Source of the DNA: Kappaphycus alvarezii
Taxonomy: Eukaryota > Rhodophyta > Florideophyceae > Gigartinales > Solieriaceae
Length of the DNA: 64,000 nucleotides
Assembly: GCA_002205965.3 (NCBI GenBank)
Contig: NADL03000099.1
Location: 124,001-188,000 of the forward strand
Direction of reading: 5' to 3'
A model generated the notes under the pieces. It made no database searches. It was given only the letters and a program-made list of their open reading frames with translations, and was not told where the DNA came from. A program made the position numbers and the translations under genes. Positions 33,749-44,049 of the stretch are shown piece after piece; positions within the stretch are counted from its first letter, which is position 1, and every line of letters begins with the position of its first letter.

Positions 33749-33756
33749 ATTTATAT
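33749..33756 (-). promoter_or_regulatory. TATA box candidate for the acidic/protease pair
   Basis: TATAAATA on the minus strand, about 210 bases before the acidic ORF's ATG. Confidence 0.4.
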
Positions 33757-34515
33757 TGTCGGTTGGACCTGTCTCGGGCTGCCGCCAATTGCTGGAAGGT
33801 GATTTTTTTAGAATTTGGCCCGGTAGAATGACGTGCAAACGCACATTCAATCCCCCGGCGAAATCCAAAACGGTTCGGCTATCCCCCAGTGTATGCTAGA
33901 CGTGTTCGTGAAGAGAGTGAAGTACTCTTTCAAATTATCGAAAATAGACAAAAATGAGGGCGTAGGAAAGAATTCGTTGTCGCTGTTTCGTAACCGAAAA
34001 ATCCAAGCTGTTTTACACTTGCTTTTTACGGGTAAATTGAAACATTCGTTTAACTGTGTGGACTTCCAATTTCTACCTCAAGTGACCGGCGGCATTAGCT
34101 AGTACGGCATCGTGCTATGCCACAGCAAAATAGTCAGTTTTCCTCCCTTTCGCGTTTCCTTTAAGCTGTATCCTATCATCTTGCGGATATTACTTTCGCT
34201 GCCGCTCACCAGGGGGCGTCTCCATGACAGGAGTTACGCCGCCTCAATTCCCGTTTCAGTTCCTAGCTGCAGGGCATTCAAGCCCTATACCCGCCGTATA
34301 CCCGTTTAGTTGTCAATCCCACGGTATATATTCGCAGGACTTTTCCTATCAAGTAAAAATTTCTTCCCACCCGGGGATTTCTCATATCAATTATTCCTTT
34401 GCCAAATCAACTTTGCAGTTTTTCATGTATTCCGCTTCCCTGTGTTTTGCTGCTATCATATTGTACGCTCCCTCTGAAAAAAAACATTTTTTTGGAGCCA
34501 AAATCTCTATTCAAC
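33757..34515. other. Intergenic; probable left half of a LINE tail near its end
   Basis: No gene is seen. The last ~30 bases before 34516, together with 50176-50236, read like a diverged LINE 3' end. Gyp-B1 therefore landed in a LINE tail. Confidence 0.4.
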
Positions 34516-34520
34516 GAAAC

Positions 34521-35961
34521 TAATAGGCGTAAATCGTCAGGGGAAGAGATATTCAGAACCAACTACCCCAAGAAGGAGGTTTTGCAAGCGACAAAAGTGC
34601 TACTGTGGTATGGTTGAATGAAAAAAAGGAGTTTATATGGAAGAGAGTTGTGAGGGCTACAAGCAAGTATGAAAGGGGCAGAGTCTACCACTGATGCTCT
34701 GTGAGCAGCATAGAAAAAATGTTTCTTGGGTCTGAAGTTGACTCTCAACTTCCTAACTATTTGGGACTGGGCTTGAAGTTGTCTGCCAACGTGCTTGACC
34801 ACTCCATGAGGAAGCGGTTTACTCAGCTTATATAGACTTTTGGCTACCACTAAAGTCCGAACAAAACTACAGAAAGTACCCAGAAATGCATAAAAACGAT
34901 TTGTGTGGACGATATACTCTAAGCAACAGATACTTAAGAGACGAACAATCAATGAGATCCTCTTATTTCCCATTCTCTAAATCAGATCCAGACAACTCTT
35001 CCAAAATATCCATGCTGCCCAAGAAGTCCCCACAAATATCTGCGAACGGCCCATAGCTCTCTATTCCCTCCTGGGAGATATCTAAACTACTAAAGATATC
35101 TCCGTCCGGTTCCAGCGTCGGCACCACTTGTTCCATACTCTCCAGTCCAGGCCCCACCAGTCCAACACTTTCCATGCCCTCTGTTCCCTCATCCACCTTG
35201 TCCTCGTCCTCGTCCTCATCATCCTCCTCTTCCTCCTCTTCCTCCCCATTCTTCCCCTGAGTCTCGTACACTAGCTCAGGGGCTAACCATTCCTCGTAGG
35301 ACTCCCCGCTCTCCTCCTCGACTTTCTCAGTCTCATCCTCACTTACCTCCTTCGCCTCTTCTTCTATGAGGAGGTGGCGAACGAACTCGATGATTTTCTT
35401 CTTAGTTTGCCGCCGGATGTAGTCGTCGGCATCGGTTGGCCCGTAGGCGGCGAGACGGAGGCCATTGATGGGACGGGAAGGGCTGTTTTTGGAGATAGGG
35501 ACAGAGGGGCGATTTGACGTCATATTTCTGGAAAAGGGGTGAGCGGGGTTGCGGTTGTTGACAGAAAGGGTAATCAGCTTATCAAATTGTTGGTGGTAGG
35601 AGTGATGCTTTAGCGACAATGCTATAGCACTTTAAATAGGGGCATGTCTTTGGTAATCATCATGGTCTTGGTCAAAAAAAAGCGATACTGCGGCCTTGGA
35701 TTTATGAATTCGGGGCATCATAAAAATCTGCGTGATAAAATATCGGAACTGAATTTGGGAGGCGAAGTGACCACGAATTGAGAGGCGTCTCTTTGAAGGG
35801 GAGGACCAAATATTCAAACATAAAGTAGAAAATGGAGTTTTACAGTGAATTTGGATTCATAAAGGAAAAAGATATTCAGAATTTGTTTTGGGAAGACAAA
35901 GGTAGGGCGATTGGTCAAGGACGGATTTCAAGATGCGAGGAGGATCTTTTTCGTTCCGACA
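34521..35961 (-). repeat. Gyp-B1 3' LTR (1441 bp)
   Basis: It carries a sense ORF (34963-35619), a TATTTAAA box just upstream of it (about 35629-35636), and the start of an opposite-strand ORF (35832). It pairs with 48671-50175. Confidence 0.88.
34963..35619 (-). CDS. LTR-borne acidic protein (3' LTR copy), 218 residues
   Basis: I do not recognise this family. From the N-terminus it has a basic, Ser/Pro-rich start, a helix-forming core R-R-Q-T-K-K-K-I-I-E-F-V-R-H-L-L, then Glu-rich sequence, W-L-A-P-E-L-V-Y, a run of Glu/Asp, and a conserved acidic tail with repeated I-L/S-L-D-I and E-L-S-G-S-D-L. The layout (basic helix plus strongly acidic segments) suggests a nuclear, chromatin- or transcription-related protein, but that is inference. 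It lies wholly inside the LTR, on the same strand as the element. A counterpart lies in the other LTR at 49114-49740. Confidence 0.65.
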   Translation of the reverse strand: MSLKHHSYHQQFDKLITLSVNNRNPAHPFSRNMTSNRPSVPISKNSPSRPINGLRLAAYGPTDADDYIRRQTKKKIIEFVRHLLIEEEAKEVSEDETEKVEEESGESYEEWLAPELVYETQGKNGEEEEEEEDDEDEDEDKVDEGTEGMESVGLVGPGLESMEQVVPTLEPDGDIFSSLDISQEGIESYGPFADICGDFLGSMDILEELSGSDLENGK

Positions 35962-36143
35962 CGCTCTCCCGCTCGAGACGAACGTCCCGGCTCTTCTTCA
36001 TTGTTCTTCTTCTGTTTCTGTTAGTGTTCGCTGTCTTATTGATAAAATTTAAGGTCTTTCGAACGGGTACGGATGCAACTGATTACCAATATGATGCTCC
36101 AAAAAGTAAGTTTGCATTACCGGTACCTCACTTTGTAGCATAG
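35832..36143 (+). CDS. Small membrane-protein ORF starting in the LTR, antisense to Gyp-B1
   Basis: 103 residues. The first ~43 residues are encoded in the 3' LTR (start MEFYSEF), the rest in the adjoining internal region. One clear transmembrane segment, F-F-I-V-L-L-L-F-L-L-V-F-A-V-L-L-I, is preceded by arginines, so a single-pass membrane protein is predicted. A donor-like AAAAA|GTAAGT lies at about 36104, so it may be spliced. It diverges from the acidic ORF, sharing a roughly 210-bp gap. In the other LTR only the LTR-encoded part can exist. It may be chance. Confidence 0.35.
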   Translation: MEFYSEFGFIKEKDIQNLFWEDKGRAIGQGRISRCEEDLFRSDTLSRSRRTSRLFFIVLLLFLLVFAVLLIKFKVFRTGTDATDYQYDAPKSKFALPVPHFVA

Positions 36144-37150
36144 CCTCATATATTGGTTTGATAACATCGAGGTGGGGTTGAATACATTCTTCCTCCGTGA
36201 CTCTTCCGAATCTTCCAAGAGTGAAAAAATGTATATGATATGCAAACTATTCTGGAAGATGCCGGAGGAATGGATGCCGATAAGAAAGAAGACACGCATC
36301 ATCAAGAATGAATCTTCGTAAGATAAGTGCGGTCCATGTAGCGCCCGAAAACATAAACAGATGCTTATCATGAAATAAGAAATGACCTGTGCATCGTTCG
36401 CGTCCTCAGAGATATTGCGCAACCAAAAGATAATCTTCTTCTTCCAACTGTATGCTGTGCATGGTTGTGAAGGAGGGCTAGACGAAGTTGTGGCGGGCTG
36501 TCGCGATGAATGGCCCCGACCAGTTCCTGACGTACTGGGACCTGCACGAGGTCCTCTTGGGGGACGACCAGAACCTCTTCTGGGCGGGTTGTTGTCTCCC
36601 GAAGGTCCTCCTCGGGTTATCATCTGCTTCGGGAGGATCTTCGCCACCCTCAATGTTCCCAATTTGTGGCGGGGAAACATAAGGTTCCCATAAGGGAAAT
36701 TTGACCAGTCGATATTCCATATCAGGGGGTAAGCTGTAACCTCTCAGTCGCACATCTTGGTTGTTCTTGAGAAATACGTAAATCGGACGGACAATGTTCA
36801 GATACGTTTGCGACAAGTCTCCGATAGCTACCATTCCATACCTTCCTATAGAGTAATGATATACTACTTCCACAAACTCTGGACCTGCTTCCGTGAACCT
36901 TCCGTTTTGGAATGAAAATAGGACTCTTATTAATAGTCGAAAATCTTCCTGAGTTAGCAATGGTCCGTTCAATATACGAAAACATAGGCATATATTAATA
37001 TAGAAATGGATGATTACATGGAGTTCGTAGTAGTCCCGCGTAATCGAGATGATCCATTCCCAGGCCCTTTTTCCTCCCATAGGAATCATTCTATAGTTAA
37101 AGAAGAGTATGCCCCGTGGTTGCGCGTAGTACTGTGTGAGAAGGAATTTT
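36117..37150 (-). pseudogene. Gyp-B1 3' accessory region with a repeated I-C-L-C-F-R domain
   Basis: After the integrase tail, coding-like sequence continues for about 1 kb. A hydrophobic block is present twice: once with F-Y-I-N-I-C-L-C-F-R ... G-P-L-L-T-Q-E-D near 36950-37020 and once with M-I-S-I-C-L-C-F-R ... G-P-H-L-S-Y-E-D near 36300-36390. A Pro/Arg/Gly-rich stretch lies between them. Neither resembles a chromodomain or a known envelope protein to me. It is a fossil part of a broken element. Confidence 0.5.
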
Positions 37151-38258
37151 TCAGGCCTCTGATTGTAAGGGACCAGACGGCGTGCATGGATGGCCCTCCT
37201 TGATCTCTTCCCTGAGCTCGAACAGAGCTTATAATGCGAGTGATTTTCCTCCGTGACGATGCAAGGATTCGAGTACTTGGTTTGGAAGGCCGGCCACTTC
37301 ACAGCCTGCTGCTTGCTTTTTCATGTACTACAAGTACTTTAGAGCCGACTGAAAAGGTTTGAACTGGAGGCCCTTCATCCTTATTTTTTGTCTGTGTTAG
37401 CGCGTGGTGTGATCTCCAGCCTTCAGTGGCCAGTAGTTCGACTTCTCTACTCTCTTCATCGAAAATATTTGTTTACATGTCTCTCTGTAACATTCTAGGA
37501 GCCCTTCCGTACATTAGCTCGAGCGGTGACCGACCTTTTCTTCCTCTTCTTCTGCGATAGCCGTATTATACTTTTGGTAAGGCATGTTCCCACTGGATTT
37601 CGTTCTCCGACATAGTTTTCAATATTGCTCGTTTGATGGTTCCAACCATCCTCTCCGCTTTCCCGTTTGCCATAGGAGCGTAAGCGAGAACTGTCTTCAG
37701 CTGAATACCTTTCTCTTCCAAAAAACGAAGCAGTGAAGTTGCAGTAAAACAAAGGGCGTTATCCGAGATGATCCTTTTTGGAAGACCAAACGGTTCAATT
37801 ATTTCTTTTTCGATGAATCTGAGGACCACTTCAGCATTGGCCTCCTCAACTGCAACTGCTATTGGCCATCCAGCAAGATGTTCCACCCCTATAAGGAGAT
37901 ATTTGTTTCCCGGAGAGGTTTCCTTGAATGGGCCGGCAAAGTCAATTGAAAAGGTTTCAAAGAGACCGGAAACTGGAAAACTTAGAGTTGTCTTATACTT
38001 TCGTATCGGAGTGAATTTTTGACAGTTGTCACAGCTTTTCACGAAATTACAGACGTCTTTATGGACACTGGGCCACCAGAATCTCTCCGTAATGAATTTT
38101 TTGGTTGTTTCGAGATCCCAATGCCCTAACTCATCATGAAAAGTCCTCAAGATCTTGACTCTTTTTTTCAAAGGGGCCACTAGACGAGGACCGGCTTTAG
38201 TGTATTGGAAGAGTTTCCCATTCCACAATGTAAAAGCCTTTTGATTCCGCGTACCCAA
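37150..38258 (-). pseudogene. Gyp-B1 integrase
   Basis: Visible are the zinc-binding H-D-E-L-G-H ... C-D-N-C-Q-K, the core (S-I-D-F-A-G-P-F, I-S-D-N-A-L-C-F, P-M-A-N-G-K-A-E-R-M-V-G-T-I) and a C-terminal module ending A-I-H-A-R-R-L-V-P-Y. This integrase lacks a chromodomain. It is part of a broken element. Confidence 0.8.
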
Positions 38259-38261
38259 TTT

Positions 38262-39379
38262 CTGTGTTCAAGATCAACCTTTCTCATTTCTAGTCCATCA
38301 AGGAATTTAATAAATCCGTGAATATAAGCTTCGTACTCGTTTTCGTTCGGCACTTGCACCTCGGCAACTCCGACGAAGTCCTCAGAATCTTTTTCATTTG
38401 GACTCAGTGGATCCCCCAAGGGGGATAGGTAATCGGCAGGCTGATTACTGCGTCCGGGCCTATGCAAAATTTCAAACCGATATTCTTCGAAAATATCGAG
38501 CCATCGGGCCAAGCGGTGATGTACATCTTTCTTTTGGAATGCTGTCTTAAGTGCATGGTGATCAGACATTAGTATAAGAAAATTTTCGAGCAAACTTTTT
38601 CAGTGCGAAGACGACAGCTAGCGCTTCTTTTTCGCAGACTGGGTATCTCTTTTTCGCATCATTCAGAGTTCGGCTTGCGAATTGAACAGGGTGTAGTCTT
38701 CTGTTCTCATCTTTTTGGGACAAAACGGCACCCAAAGACCGTTCTGAGGCATCTGTCTCCACAACGAATGGTCTCTTGAAATATGGATACATGAGGACTG
38801 GGGGGACACATAGCTTATCTTTAAGCTCTTCAAATGCAGTTTGCATTTCCTTGTTCCAGTAAAATGTTCCGTTCTTCGAAGTGCTGGCATGTAACGGTGC
38901 TGCAGTCTTGGCGAAATCTTTGATAAATCTTCTGTAATATGAAGCCAGTCCTAAGAAGCTTCGAACCTCCGCCTTTGAAGCGGGCCTTGGTGCCAACTTG
39001 ATTTTTTTTTGTTTTCTTTGGATCCACTTTAATTCCCTTGTGATCGACGATATGACCGAGTAATTGGATAGACGTTTTCGCAAAGAAGCATTTGCTTAAC
39101 TTAATTTTCAGGCTGTATGCCGCTATCCTCTTTACTACTGTCTTGACATGCGATATGTGCTGATCCAAGGTGTTTGAGAATATTACCACATTATCGATAT
39201 AAACTCTTGCAAATGGAAGTCCTTTGAAAACATCGTTCATCATTCTTTGGAACGTAGCTGGCGCATTCATGAGACCAAAAGGCATCAATTCGAATCCGAA
39301 TGTACCGGATTTGCTGGTAAAAGTTGTTTTTTCCTTACATTTTTCATCTAATGGAATCTGCCAATAATCAGTGTAAAGA
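38262..39379 (-). pseudogene. Gyp-B1 reverse transcriptase (3' part) and RNase H
   Basis: Motifs include M-P-F-G-L-M-N-A-P-A-T-F-Q-R-M-M, the connection L-G-L-A-S-Y-Y-R-R-F-I-K-D-F, and RNase H (E-T-D-A-S-E-R-S-L-G-A-V-L-S). The region is cut at 39379 by Gyp-C1 and resumes at 46013. Confidence 0.85.
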
Positions 39380-39890
39380 TGTTGCGATTATGCCCATAAA
39401 TCACCAAATACCCTGACAGTATCCCTCCGGTAGCCTGTACCAAGGATTTACACTGTAAGAAGACATCATTGCAACTTTTGCACTGTACTCATGCACCAGT
39501 GTTAAAGCATAACACCATACCTCTTTGTACCTAGCCAATGACATGGATCCATCATGGCTATCTCGCGTGGTTCTCGAAACATTTCGCACCCACCAATCAG
39601 CAACCACTTTATGCCTCCTTGCCAACTGGACCAATGGGACTTTGCCATGATGTTTGTTGCTGTCTGTTATACTGATGGACCATGAGCCTTCAGAACCTTG
39701 TAGTTTGATACATCTGGGTCACTTTTTCTAGAATACCTTTGAATTCAGTACCGTTTAGTTACAATTTATCTCTGCTTGTGTTGAGTACTTTTTCTATATA
39801 AACCCTGGTCTGATGTTCCGGCCTGTTTACCGGAAGCATCAACCAACAGTTCAACCATCGATTACCTTTTGTGCGCTCAACACCCCACAT
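39380..39890 (+). repeat. Gyp-C1 5' LTR
   Basis: It starts TGTTGCGATTATGCCC and ends CAACACCCCACA. A TATATAAA box lies at 39795-39802, about 90 bases before the LTR end. The first base may be off by up to three, because the 3' copy is preceded by TGA. Confidence 0.9.
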
Positions 39891-39892
39891 TT

Positions 39893-39910
39893 GGTAGCAT
39901 CGCATATTCG
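39893..39910 (+). promoter_or_regulatory. Gyp-C1 primer-binding site candidate
   Basis: TGGTAGCATCGC begins two bases after the LTR, as expected for pairing with a tRNA 3' end (CCA complement TGG). Confidence 0.55.
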
Positions 39911-39944
39911 TTTGTCAGTACTGCGAGTTCTTCCAATCCGACAG

Positions 39945-40040
39945 TAAGTTAAAATCTCTATTAGATTTGACGTTCTGCCCGATTGCAAGCAGAGACTAAC
40001 ATTTTGTTTTTTACTCTGATTCTTTTTGAATAACGCTCAG
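39945..40040 (+). other. Intron-like segment in the Gyp-C1 leader
   Basis: It begins with consensus donor GTAAGTT, has a branch-like GACTAAC, and ends in a pyrimidine-rich stretch plus CTCAG right before the zinc-finger ORF. Spliced subgenomic RNAs are known in some gypsy elements; whether this one is used is unknown. Confidence 0.5.
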
Positions 40041-40620
40041 TGCCGAAAAAAAGACTTCCAGGGACCGCCCCTCGGCGCCGGACGAGTACAACGCAGAAGA
40101 CTTACAATCGTTCTTCGCCGAAAATTGTCAGGAGCTGACAACGTTCGAGTTTGGAGTGGAGCCAAGAACACCCACCAGAATCGTGGTGGAGGAACCCAGG
40201 CCACCAAGACCTTCCACTTTTTGCCTTCCCGAGGCTGTATCGCTACCCGCTCTACCGCCGATACCGAGAAGGCCCGCAGTCCCTCGCTCCAAGCCGCAGA
40301 AGCCTAAGAAGACCCTACCGATTCTCCCTGACGCGGCTTCCATCGTCATTCAGAGAACCGCCAACCACCGCATTCGTAAGAAGACCAGAAGGCCTCGCCT
40401 GACCAAGAACCCGCGATCGTCGCCCTTCCACTGCCGTCACTGTCAAGTCACCTGCACAGGCCGAGTGCAGTACCACGAGCACCTCCGATCCCGCAAGCAC
40501 CAGCACCGCGCCGATAAGACGAGGCACATCTGCGAAATTTGCAAAATCGAAGTCCCAAGTAAGGCAGACCTTGAGCGCCACCGTCTTGGCCGCCGTCATC
40601 GAGAGACTGCCCGTCAGTAG
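40041..40620 (+). CDS. U1-type C2H2 zinc-finger ORF in the Gyp-C1 leader
   Basis: This open stretch lies upstream of gag. An acidic/aromatic N-terminal part and a Pro-rich middle (residues P-R-P-P-R-P, P-K-K-T-L-P) precede two zinc fingers: F-H-C-R-H-C-Q-V-T-C ... H-E-H-L-R-S-R-K-H, and H-I-C-E-I-C-K-I-E-V ... L-E-R-H-R-L-G-R-R-H. The C-x2-C-x12-H-x5-H spacing is that of U1/matrin-type fingers, which bind nucleic acid, often RNA. It is an accessory gene not part of the standard gag-pol set. A similar fragment lies at 21613-21933. It could regulate element RNA or be a captured host exon. Confidence 0.6.
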
Positions 40621-40900
40621 TTAAAATTTGAATAAATTTAGGGAAGAGGAAGCAAGAAAAACTCCAAAAGTTGCTTTCTCAACCGACTTCGTTTGTGCTG
40701 TGTTCAACCTCCCGCTGTGGCTACCTTACGAACTCGCTTTCCCCAGTTCCTTGCAGTAGGGCTTGTAAGCCCGTATCGCCGCCAGGTTCTAGACAGGAAA
40801 ACAACCGTTCTGTAAAGCATCGGAAGGAGGGCTACTATAGCACACCCGACGTGACTGACGTCAAACCCTTACGTCAGAGAAAATCAACTTTCCCAAGTTA

Positions 40901-40968
40901 TCGACTGGGATTCGAACTCGAGACCTCTCACTGGTCTTTCGCTGGTCTAGCCAACTCGGCCACAGTGC
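40901..40968 (-). repeat. tRNA-like (Ser/Leu-type) segment, antisense in the Gyp-C1 leader
   Basis: Reading minus: GCACTGTGGCCGAGTTGGC (A-box-like), a long variable-arm-like part, then GAGTTCGAATCCC (B-box-like). The T stem does not pair properly and the acceptor stem is not convincing, so it is a tRNA-derived relic or SINE head rather than a working tRNA. The same segment is in Gyp-C2 (63909-63984). Confidence 0.65.
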
Positions 40969-41063
40969 ATACCGATTCTTACTGGCCAATTTGAAAAAAT
41001 TCTATTTAAAGAAAAAAAACCCAAAACTACACGTGTGACTCTTTCGACCAATAGGAAAAGACA

Positions 41064-41998
41064 ATGGAAACTTCGGGCATTACTGTAGAGTCTCTGGCAC
41101 AAGCTGTAAGCGAACTTCAACGCCAGCTGTCAGAGGCTCATAACCAGATCTCCGCACAACAGAACCAGCTCAATAACGCTGCTCGCAAGGTGGGAGCTCT
41201 CGAGAATGAGCTTTCTCTCGTCAGGATCAATGCCGGTAGCTCAAATGGTCAAAACGAAACCAAGGACGCCCCTAAGAAGAATAAGCCGGGATCATTCAGC
41301 GGAAAAGGGTCCGTCGGGAGCTGGTGCGTGCAGATGCAGAATTATCTTGGTGAAGCAGATGGGCAAGCTACCATGAACATTGCACTAAGCTATCTCTCTG
41401 GAAATGCCCATGAGTGGTGGATGGTCCATTCCAAGAGCGCCGCGGGGCAGGAGATTCAAACATGGAAGGAACTGAAGACTGCCTTCTCAATCGCTTCGAG
41501 ACGTTAAACAAGGAAAAAATCGCCCGAGACAAGCTGGCTCGCTGGAAACAAGTTAAAGACGTTACTGCGTTCAATGAAGATTTTAACAAAATATTGTTGG
41601 ATATACCAGACATAGGAGTCAAAGATCAGATTGATCGCTATTCACGCGGCCTGAAACCGTACATTTGGAAAGCCTTATGCACGAAAGAATACTCTAAGCT
41701 TTCTGATTTAATGGCAGATGCGGAAAGAATCGAAGCTGCTTACAGGCGTTCAGGGCCGTTAGGTAACAACAAATCGAGTACAAAATCGCTGAACGGAAGT
41801 TCAAGTACTGGAAATAGTGCTCCTGTGCCCATGGAAATTGGGAACGTGGAAATGAAACCGGGTATACAGTCCTCAAATGTTAACTTACCGAAATTGGATC
41901 AAGCAGAACGTGAGAGATGCATACGTGAAGGCCTCTGCTTGAGATGCAGACAGAGAGGGCACATTGCAAAAAACTGCCCAAAAGCCCGAAGGAACTGA
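41064..41998 (+). pseudogene. Gyp-C1 gag
   Basis: N-terminal coiled coil (L-Q-R-Q-L-S-E-A-H-N-Q-I), the capsid region with H-E-W-W-M-V, and a C-terminal CCHC knuckle C-L-R-C-R-Q-R-G-H-I-A-K-N-C. It is the structural protein of the chromovirus, and closely matches Gyp-C2 at 62982-63731. It is part of a broken element. Confidence 0.85.
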
Positions 41999-42089
41999 CT
42001 GAAGGTCCTCAATCAGTTCTGGATGACAGAAATCTTATTGTTTCAACAATAAGATCCCAGGAAGCATTTAGGGGAACACCAACCCCAAC

Positions 42090-42300
42090 TTTCCAACGAA
42101 ATCATAGAGGACTTCTTATTGTTAAAGGAGTCATTTCCAATGGACCAGCAAAAATTCTCATCGACCCAGGTGGTGAGATCAATTTCCTCAGTGAATTGTT
42201 CTGCGATTACCATAAGATTAAAACAAGAGAATCAGCAGAGCTTGCCGAAATGGCGAACGGTGCTAACCAGAAGTTGAAGAAACAGCCGGTCCGGCAATCG
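42090..42300 (+). pseudogene. Gyp-C1 protease region
   Basis: Between gag and [12 protein letters not shown] stands where the retropepsin active site lies. The family pattern is D-x-G. Confidence 0.6.
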
Positions 42301-42619
42301 TCCAAATAAAGAACTACACAGAACCACTGTACTTCGCCGTGAGCCCCCTCAAGAGATATGATGCAATCCTAGGAAAGGAATGGTGTGGAGCCCATAGAGC
42401 AATTATCGACTCTTCAAGCAATCAAGTTTCTTTCAACTACAAGGGTGAAAATACTCCGTCACTGCCAATGAAATGACAAAGCACCCTTTCGTTTCTGCAA
42501 ACTCAGTACTTACTGATTTGGAGAAAAAATGTAGCACTTATGCTGTGCTAATTCGACCATAGACTCAAATCCAAATGTTCCAGATTCTTACCCAGAAGAT
42601 ATTCAAGGTGTACTGAAAA

Positions 42620-43980
42620 AGTATACAGACGTTTTCCCGGAAAAACTTCCGAAGGGCCTTCCTCCGAAGCGAAAGTATGATTTCAAGATCGAATTGGAAA
42701 AAGATGCTAAGCCACAGAAAAAGGGTCTCTACAGACTTTCAGGAAAAGAAATGATGGAGCTTCGTAAACAACTAGATGATCTACTAGAGAGTGAATTCAT
42801 TAGACCAAGCAAAAGCCCCTGGGGAGCGCCAATACTTATGTAACGAAAAAGGACAGCGGTTTGCGTATGTGTGTGGATTACAGAGCACTTAATCGGCTTA
42901 CTGTAAAAAACAGCTACCCCCTGCCGCGCATCGATGATATCTTTGATCGACTTAAGGGAGCCAGGTACTTCTCGAAAATAGATCTGAGGATGGGTTACCA
43001 TCAGATCAGACTGGAGGAATCTTCAATCCCTCTCACAGCGTTTCGAACCAGATACGGACATTTTGAATTTCTCGTACTACCTTTTGGATTGACCAACGCA
43101 CCAGCAACTTTTATGAATCTCATGAACGACATATTCAAAGATGTCCTGGATGTATTCGTTATCGTTTATTTAGATGACATTCTTATCTTCAGTAAGACAT
43201 GGAAAGAACATTTAGAACACATTGATGTAGTACTAGAGATTCTTAGGAAGGAGAATCTGTTCGCAAAATTGTCAAAATGTGTCTTCGGTGTTAAAGAAGT
43301 CGAGTATCTTGGACATGTAATCTGTCAAGAGGGAATTGCTGTGGATCCCAACAAGATAAAGGCAGTCATGGAATGGCCCTCACCAAAGAACAAGCAACAG
43401 CTTCAGTCATTCTTAGGACTCGTCAACTATTACAGAAGATTCATAAGAGGATGCTCATTGGTTGCTAAACCTCTTACAGAGCTGACGAAGAACGTTTCAT
43501 TTCTGTGGACAGCTACTCAGGACAAATCATTCCAGACCTTGAAGAAATCGTTATGCAGTGCCCCAGTCCTTAGAACTTTTGACTCTGAACTTCCAATATA
43601 TGTCACTACAGATGCCTCTCAGTACGCAATTGGAGCTGTGTTGGAACAGGGGGATCCAAAATCCAGAAGACCAGTTGCCTTTGCGTCTAGGACTTTGAAT
43701 GATGCTGAGCAAAATTATGCCGCTCATGAGAGAGAGCTCTTGGCCATTGTAGAGTGCTTGAAATGGTGGAGAGCATACCTACACGGAAACTTTTTCACAG
43801 TTCATTCTGATCACTACCCTTTAAGATACCTCGAGACCCAGGACAATCTGTCCCAAAGACAGGTTAGGTGGTTGGAAAGATTAGCGAACTTTGATTTCAA
43901 AATTATACCCATCTCCGGGAAAGCAAACATCGTTGCCGATGCCCTGTCAAGACAACCTCAGAATTATCCCTCACCTAAAC
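42620..43980 (+). pseudogene. Gyp-C1 reverse transcriptase and RNase H
   Basis: [26 protein letters not shown] and V-Y-L-D-D-I-L-I-F mark [15 protein letters not shown] and V-H-S-D-H-Y-P-L mark RNase H, and A-D-A-L-S-R ends it. All lie in chromovirus order. Confidence 0.92.
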
Positions 43981-44049
43981 ATCGAAACAGAGAACTACTC
44001 AAGGAAGTGATAACAAAGACATACCTAGAATCGAACAATATATCCGTAC

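Noticed and set aside
34521-35961. Segmental duplication of a host gene (34.5-36 kb against 48.7-50.2 kb)
   Set aside because: TG/CA ends, GAAAC target duplications and a gypsy interior show the two copies are LTRs.
40901-40968. Functional tRNA-Ser/Leu gene
   Set aside because: A- and B-box words are present but the T stem and acceptor stem do not pair, and the copies sit at the same place in two elements.
40671-40994. 107-residue plus ORF before gag
   Set aside because: It runs through the antisense tRNA-like segment and has no motif; a shadow ORF.
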